A model generated the notes under the pieces. It worked only from the letters and a program-made list of their open reading frames with translations, made no database searches and was not told the origin of the DNA. Positions 40,723-45,139 of a DNA stretch of 45,139 nucleotides are shown one piece after another; the first letter of the stretch is position 1, and each line of letters opens with the position of its first letter. Both the position numbers and the translations under genes were made by a program. Origin of the DNA: an uncultured Ignavibacteria bacterium (GTDB lineage Bacteria; Bacteroidota; Ignavibacteria; SZUA-365); assembly GCA_913061095.1 (NCBI GenBank), contig CAJXVM010000030.1:1-45139 (forward strand). The letters run 5' to 3'.

Positions 40723-40938
40723 TTATCCCTGTTTGGTATACTTGTATATACCCTTGACCTCCCTGTTCAAGAAACTACCTTTTGATGGTGCGTTCATTAG
40801 ATCATCGTATATTTCACGTGGTACATCACTGTAAATATAATACCCACTTGATAAGAACTGCACATGTAATTCCTGTGTGTCGTCATCATAGCCAATTGCC
40901 TCGATATTAGATGAATCAACAAAGATCATTTCAGGCAT
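40723..40938 (-). CDS. KTSC-domain small protein
   Basis: 71 residues from the ATG at 40938, which overlaps the HerA stop by eight bases; the longer frame upstream only shadows HerA. The sequence MIFVDSSNIEAIGYDDDTQE, then LHVQFLSSGYYIYSDVPREI and SKGSFLNREVKGIYKY, is the KTSC domain found alone or at the C-terminus of lysyl-tRNA synthetases and in phage and mobile proteins. It is a small beta-barrel-like fold thought to bind nucleic acid. Coupled translation with HerA suggests that it belongs to the SIR2-HerA system as an accessory or regulator. Confidence 0.85.
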   Translation of the reverse strand: MPEMIFVDSSNIEAIGYDDDTQELHVQFLSSGYYIYSDVPREIYDDLMNAPSKGSFLNREVKGIYKYTKQG

Positions 40939-42718
40939 CACTTTCCTCCTTTCCTGTAATCTGGGTTTGGTGTCTCCAATTGTTAAGGGCAGCCTTGTAC
41001 TGATTATCGTCAGGTCGCTCTTTCCGCCATGCGTCTGGCATCTCTGGGTCGTCACCACGAGGACGCTTGCGCGCTTTAAAAAACTGAATCCGAGATGGGA
41101 TAGGCATGGCCTCCCCCAAAACAATCCCTTCGCCTGTTCTTAACGCTGGCAGCATTCCAGATAAGGCACCTAGATCATCTGGCATGGCTCCTTCCACCTT
41201 TGTTCGATCAGCAGAGTTTGTTAGTCTTAAAGCAATCATCGTCCCACATTGGCTTAAGGCTGTACTTTCTATTTCACCAGGGCGTTGCGTCACAATACAT
41301 AGGCCAACTCCGTATTTTCGCCCCTCCTTTGCAATCTTTGCAATTGTCCTGTGAGCAGCTGAGTCTCCTCCCTCGGGTAAAAAAATATGGGCCTCCTCAA
41401 GAACAACAAGTAGAGGTTGATTCCGTCCACTAATTGGTAAATCTAGAGCCCAAAACAGCATATCATATACAATTCTAATTAATGTTCCCACTACAGTGGA
41501 TAGCACCTCCGGTGGCAAGCCTGAGACATCCAGTACGGTAAGAGGTTTATCATGCCCAACCCATGATCGAACGAGATCATGCAAGTCGCCTTTCATTACA
41601 CCGTCCAGATTTGGCAAGAGGTCCTCACCAGGCTGAAACAGAAATGAATAGCGAGAATCCTGAATACGACTCCGCATTAGCTCCAATTGTTTTCTTATGT
41701 TTCTTGGCCTTGGGTGGGCATATGGCTCCTTGCTCGCAGGGCTGGGTGGGGGATACTGGTTTGGCTCGAGCTTCTCTGGGTCACCATTTCGAGTCTTGTC
41801 GCATGGAGTTTCGCGATCTTTCTTGTAAGTGCGTCGCTCGAAATCATCCAAATCGAACCAAAGTTTCTTTAGGCTAAAGGGAATTGGAGAATCGGCTGTA
41901 ATAGCCGCAAGCGGCGGCTTGACCGCAAGATGCTTAATAGCATCCTTTTTCCGCGCTGTAACTTCGTCTCGAACTGCGGTTTCAGCCCCGGGTTGCATCG
42001 GGCCTAGAGCAATTGCTTGAAGTTCGTCAAAGGGTAATGCCCAATAAGGGACATATAGTGGCAGCTCTTCTTTGCTATTATCCGGATTAATTCTGAAGAC
42101 ACGGCCATATTGTCCGACGGCGGAACCATACTCACCGTGCGGATCGATAACTAGAACTCGCGCAGCTGGAAAACCCTGAGTTGCAATCGCTTCAAGCAGA
42201 ACCGCAAGAAGATTGGATTTACCCGAGCCAGTAGATCCTACCACAGCAGCATGTCTCGTGACCATACGACCTAGATCCAATTTTCCCGAGATTCCCGATG
42301 CAGCAGCGATATGGCCAACAGTGATAGACCGTTCCTCTTTTGCTGAGCCGTATATCACGCGCATGTCTTGTGGCGATACGAGATGGACCTCGTCCTCGAT
42401 GGTTGGGTACTGGCTAACACCTCTTTCAAAAACACCGCCAATAGACTCGCCGAACAAAGTCGCAGAAAGCCACCGATGTCCGGGAGGGCTTTCCATTTTC
42501 CCAAATAGGGGTGCAGCAGCAGCCCCAACCAATGTGCAGACTGCATATAATTGTGTGTAACCGAGGGGAATACGGAGGAACGCGCCGACTTGCCCCATTC
42601 TATAGGAGCGCCCATCCACCATCATGAAAGTTGGAACCTCGTCTCGAAGGCGAATTGTAATTACTCCGCCTTTTACAGAGTCTACGTGGCCAATCAAGGT
42701 TGGTGTCTCTTGCCTCAT
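40931..42718 (-). CDS. HerA-type ATPase of a SIR2-HerA defence system
   Basis: 595 residues. The N-terminal HAS-barrel region (VDSVKGGVITIRLRDEV, VGAFLRIPLGYTQLYAVCTL) is followed by the FtsK/HerA ATPase: Walker A GSTGSGKSN at 161-169, Walker B PLLVVLEEAHIFLPEGG, and the conserved GVGLCIVTQRPGEIESTALS with the downstream arginine-rich part (ADRTKVEGAMPDDLG). HerA forms hexameric rings that translocate DNA. In SIR2-HerA (Nezha) systems the ring binds SIR2 NADase subunits and NAD depletion follows phage infection. The SIR2 gene ends three bases before this ATG. Full length, with all motifs intact. Confidence 0.93.
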   Translation of the reverse strand: MRQETPTLIGHVDSVKGGVITIRLRDEVPTFMMVDGRSYRMGQVGAFLRIPLGYTQLYAVCTLVGAAAAPLFGKMESPPGHRWLSATLFGESIGGVFERGVSQYPTIEDEVHLVSPQDMRVIYGSAKEERSITVGHIAAASGISGKLDLGRMVTRHAAVVGSTGSGKSNLLAVLLEAIATQGFPAARVLVIDPHGEYGSAVGQYGRVFRINPDNSKEELPLYVPYWALPFDELQAIALGPMQPGAETAVRDEVTARKKDAIKHLAVKPPLAAITADSPIPFSLKKLWFDLDDFERRTYKKDRETPCDKTRNGDPEKLEPNQYPPPSPASKEPYAHPRPRNIRKQLELMRSRIQDSRYSFLFQPGEDLLPNLDGVMKGDLHDLVRSWVGHDKPLTVLDVSGLPPEVLSTVVGTLIRIVYDMLFWALDLPISGRNQPLLVVLEEAHIFLPEGGDSAAHRTIAKIAKEGRKYGVGLCIVTQRPGEIESTALSQCGTMIALRLTNSADRTKVEGAMPDDLGALSGMLPALRTGEGIVLGEAMPIPSRIQFFKARKRPRGDDPEMPDAWRKERPDDNQYKAALNNWRHQTQITGKEESDA

Positions 42719-42721
42719 TGA

Positions 42722-43954
42722 TCAATTGCCCCCCATTGAATGAAGAAAGCGGCAAAACCAGTTGAAATCTCCTAAGCGCATCTTTCCCATCAAGTCGAGG
42801 GACACTGCGGCTGGGGAACCTTTATCTTCAGGAAGAGCATTACTGTCAAAAGCGATATCCATAAACGAACACGTCTTATTATCCACCGGCTGTTTCAACT
42901 GCCAAAGCCCCCAGTTTCCAGAAATCACACCACCATTTGGTCCTATTACTGTCAGGTTTGATCGCCGGACAGCGTCTTTGACCAAGCTATCCTCCTCGTT
43001 GAGTTCCTGGAACTGAAGGGCAATAATGTTTGAGGTGAAACGGTTGTCCAGCGCGCTGTACAAAATCGCGTTGATGTGTTCATCTCCAAAGCTATATCCA
43101 CATGTAATCAGAATCGCGTGCTCAGAGTTGAGTATGTGTGAGAGCCTGTCCATATACCCCATATATGGTTGTTTGCGCGATTCGTCATATTTTCGATGTG
43201 ACGGCAGAATAAGTTCACCACTTTCATTTGGCGAACTTCTGATGATACGCTTACCCTTAGGGCTGTTTTCCAACATCCAATTGACCGAGCCGTGCAACTT
43301 CCACAAACGAATCCAGTTAGATGTTGGTAATAAATTTTCGTCATCAAGACATTCGGGATAAAAGAATGGATTGTACATTCCGACAAATCCATCAAAGGCT
43401 GGAATGTGCGCAGCCTCGAAAGCCGCTTCAAACAAAAGATCATAGTTAGTCGTGAAAAGCTCAATTGGAGCTGTGCGATTGACTTTCTTCACCCACGAAG
43501 CTAATTCGTTATGAGGAGTGCTTTCTGGGATCTCTGGGTTGACAGTCTTAGCTATAGTGGCGCAGATCTTGACCTCAAGATCTATTAGCTTTGCACGATC
43601 AAGTCCCACTAGCGTCTCGCCGTCACCAATAGCATCGATTTTTATTCGAACTTTGGAAAGTATGTCTTCAACATTGGCACGGCGCTCATCCTTTTCACAC
43701 TGCTTTAACAGCGTATCCCAAGCGATTGTATGTTCCTCTCCCAATTCGCATACAGCTTTGCGACAGAATTCCGTCAACCCGTCAATTCCTGGAATTAGCG
43801 GTTCGTATACGGGTTTTTCGCCTGCTGGAGGATCAGGTGCAATATTGACCGCACTTGATGTTCCGGCCCCAAAAAGGAAGCAAAGGCGACGATCATGCAT
43901 AGCCAAATGGCTTCGCAGATCTTCTGCCACTTGTCTTGGATCATGAGTAAACAT
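42722..43954 (-). CDS. SIR2-like NADase of a SIR2-HerA defence system
   Basis: 410 residues with GGAG nine bases before the ATG. SIR2 motifs: CFLFGAGTSSAVN (GAG at 29-31), IELFTTNYDLLFEAAFE near 168, and LWKLHGSVNW near 220; these form the NAD-binding pocket and the catalytic His (in LHGS). The second half has ILITCGYSFGDEHIN, typical of SIR2_2 proteins in bacterial defence. They hydrolyse NAD when activated and kill the infected cell before phage release. The gene is first in the operon, 46 bases downstream of the 159-bp element B. The AT-richer composition than the core genes supports horizontal acquisition. Confidence 0.92.
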   Translation of the reverse strand: MFTHDPRQVAEDLRSHLAMHDRRLCFLFGAGTSSAVNIAPDPPAGEKPVYEPLIPGIDGLTEFCRKAVCELGEEHTIAWDTLLKQCEKDERRANVEDILSKVRIKIDAIGDGETLVGLDRAKLIDLEVKICATIAKTVNPEIPESTPHNELASWVKKVNRTAPIELFTTNYDLLFEAAFEAAHIPAFDGFVGMYNPFFYPECLDDENLLPTSNWIRLWKLHGSVNWMLENSPKGKRIIRSSPNESGELILPSHRKYDESRKQPYMGYMDRLSHILNSEHAILITCGYSFGDEHINAILYSALDNRFTSNIIALQFQELNEEDSLVKDAVRRSNLTVIGPNGGVISGNWGLWQLKQPVDNKTCSFMDIAFDSNALPEDKGSPAAVSLDLMGKMRLGDFNWFCRFLHSMGGN

Positions 43955-43999
43955 CTTAATTTCTCCATTACACCTTCGGTATTGCTACCGTACATTAAT

Positions 44000-44158
44000 T
44001 AGATGGATCCGTGTAACATGCTGCCAGGGTCTATCACGTCAGATTAACCCACCTTGTGAGTTCATCGTGGTACAGTTTCATTTATTTTTCAACGAGTTGG
44101 TTCCATGCTGCCAGATTTACCTATTGTGCTATGCGGATCCGGATAAACACACATTCTC
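44000..44158. repeat. 159-bp element, copy B
   Basis: Partner of copy A at 38270-38428 in direct orientation. It fills the gap between the stop of the integrase remnant (44161) and the SIR2 promoter region. It contains an internal direct repeat CATGCTGCCAG (about 44017-44027 and 44105-44115) and paired ends GGATCCG/CGGATCC. It lacks the RYYYAAC/GTTRRRY cores of an attC site. Confidence 0.8.
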
Positions 44159-44160
44159 TC

Positions 44161-44334
44161 TCAACTCATTAATAGGACGCGTAAGCTCACAGGTCCCCGG
44201 TTGACTGGGTGAGTATAAACCATCGTGGTGCTCACATTCTGGTGACCGAGGAGTTCCCTTACGGTCTTGATGCAAACCCCTAGGATGAAGCTGGCTCCAC
44301 CGCCCTTACAAGGATAGGTGGCGAAGGAGTGCCG
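44161..44334 (-). pseudogene. intI: 3' remnant of an integron-type tyrosine recombinase
   Basis: The last 57 codons encode [10 protein letters not shown], then [20 protein letters not shown] and [11 protein letters not shown]. The catalytic Arg (RHS), His (LLGH) and Tyr (MVYTH) of tyrosine recombinases are present, and the ending TTM[IV]YTH..NRG is characteristic of IntI integrases. An insertion of about 27 bases disrupts the helix after RHSFAT, and the catalytic domain upstream is absent: from 44335 to 44544 the frame is open but not recognisable. It is inactive. It reads toward the SIR2 operon, on the same strand. Confidence 0.75.
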
Positions 44335-44682
44335 GGGAAATCGCGCTGTCGACTCTCTCTCTCCCGGGCGACTACCCTTAGTGCATTCACCGTACCAGTG
44401 TTCCGGTTCATAGACGAGCTCATATTTCCGCCTCACTCCTGCCGTCGTTCCAAACGGAGCGTGACGTCCTGATGGCGAAGGTTGAATGATCGCCACGTCT
44501 GCGTCCTGCAACATTGTGCGGAGATTCAGGGAATAGCTGCTCATATCAGGCGGTTAACAATTTCGATTGACGGAGTATAGGAATATGAACGCATAAATAC
44601 AAGAGCAGCCGCTTTTTGAGACACATTTTTCGATACCGACAGTTACCATACGGATATGCGACTCGGTGTTCAAACAAATGCT
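44335..44682. other. non-coding or degraded stretch
   Basis: An open minus-strand frame continues upstream of the integrase remnant to 44544, but its sequence has no integrase similarity. The last 138 bases are AT-rich and empty. No attI site could be recognised. Confidence 0.4.
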
Positions 44683-45139
44683 TCACAGTCTCCTCTGCTC
44701 CAACTCCTTCCACGCAGTGCGGTAATCCTCTTCGCGGTCGCAGCGGTCGAAGGGGGCGTGGTAGGTGATGGTCTTGAGGCGGGGACCGCCGGGCAGGGTG
44801 TCGTCTTCGCGCTCCACGGTGAAGGTCTCGCCTTCCTGCATGTGACGGATTTCTTCCCAGGTCTTCCTGTCCACGCCTACGCCGGGAAGACCCTTGCTCA
44901 CGGTGAATACGATGCGCCCCTTCCTGTCGTACCAGGTGTCCTGCTCATACTGGTGGAGGACGGGGAATTGGATGCGGTAAATGGTTTGGAGTTCTTCAAG
45001 ACTCAAATTGAGAGACTTCGCCGCGAACACATCCAACTCGATAAGCGCCTGCCGTCTTTCATAATCCGTCCGTAGCCCAGAATCTCGAGACCAATTATTT
45101 ACCATTTTACGATAGCTATTCGCATCCAAACGAGGATCC
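44683..45139 (-). CDS. C-terminal part of an Eco57I-like modification/restriction enzyme (5' end beyond window)
   Basis: 152 codons, open to the right edge, so partial. The tail reads IELDVFAAKSLNLSLEELQT, then YRIQFPVLHQYEQDTWYDRK and GRIVFTVSKGLPGVGVDRKT, and closes with APFDRCDREEDYRTAWKELE. These are the standard ends of large (about 1300-1700 residue) Eco57I-type adenine methyltransferase proteins that occur in restriction and DISARM/BREX-like clusters. In several such clusters a DUF1998 helicase is a partner; here the helicase is 12 kb away, beyond the debris field and the SIR2-HerA operon. The active-site NPPY motif lies outside the window. Confidence 0.8.
   Translation of the reverse strand, partial: DPRLDANSYRKMVNNWSRDSGLRTDYERRQALIELDVFAAKSLNLSLEELQTIYRIQFPVLHQYEQDTWYDRKGRIVFTVSKGLPGVGVDRKTWEEIRHMQEGETFTVEREDDTLPGGPRLKTITYHAPFDRCDREEDYRTAWKELEQRRL

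Noticed and set aside
38270-44158. 159-bp elements as attC sites
   Set aside because: No RYYYAAC/GTTRRRY cores at the paired ends in either orientation; kept as an unnamed repeat.
45134-45139. GGATCC at the very end as a cloning junction, with toxin loss due to an E. coli library host
   Set aside because: A six-base site can occur by chance (it also occurs inside the window at 44005 and 44135), and the retained antitoxins would protect a host; raw reads would settle it.

Overview
The window reads as chromosome of a Gram-negative member of the Fibrobacteres-Chlorobi-Bacteroidota (FCB) group, most like the Ignavibacteria/Kapabacteria side. A large FG-GAP repeat protein (18566-20563) ends in a type IX secretion sorting domain with an NYPNPFNP motif. 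Most core genes have strong GGAGG ribosome sites, unlike Bacteroidia. Two sigma-54-type promoters are visible, and base composition is GC-rich except in inserted segments. I recognise no tRNA, rRNA or CRISPR array.

Layout. (1) 1-4.6 kb: a four-gene minus-strand operon behind a near-perfect sigma-54 promoter; it encodes a polytopic membrane protein with a glutamate inside a membrane helix, a TPR protein, a single-span protein with a long periplasmic part, and a zinc-finger-like protein. The first and third resemble a GldL/GldM-type motor pair. (2) 4.6-11.5 kb: an HTH antitoxin with a hollowed-out toxin, a 1359-residue double-Cache membrane sensor with a P-loop-less STAND-like module, an AbiEi antitoxin with a hollowed-out AbiEii, and a WYL regulator. 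(3) 11.7-20.6 kb: an atypical GAPDH in an operon with a giant dikinase-like protein, a DUF6569 protein, and the secreted FG-GAP protein. (4) 20.7-34.2 kb: defence island, with a DUF4268 nuclease-like gene, a RelE-UvrD fusion helicase, an intact AbiEi/AbiEii pair, and an operon of AbiEi-like regulator, nucleotidyltransferase and a 2110-residue DUF1998 helicase. (5) 34.2-37.7 kb: a debris field of higBA, mazEF and hicAB loci with broken toxins, an IS21 istB fragment, and gene fragments copied from neighbours. (6) 37.7-44.4 kb: an AT-richer block with a GIY-YIG gene followed by an attC-like hairpin, then a SIR2-HerA-KTSC-dikinase fragment-membrane protein operon bracketed by diverged 159-bp direct repeats, and the 3' end of an integron-type integrase. 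(7) Right edge: C-terminus of a large Eco57I-like modification enzyme.

How the parts work together. Five toxin-antitoxin loci have damaged toxins. Three (NadT/HigB-like, AbiEii, HigB) keep both ends of the toxin and lost the middle, hicA probably did the same, and mazF has an in-frame stop. Four of the five antitoxins (NadS-like, AbiEi, HigA, HicB) are intact; only mazE is broken. Two other nucleotidyltransferase toxins in the window remain intact. The most promising candidates for undescribed systems are the five-gene SIR2-HerA-centred operon with its paired flanking elements, and the regulator-nucleotidyltransferase-DUF1998 helicase operon with a palindrome lying across its promoter. All family assignments come from motif reading, not database searches.
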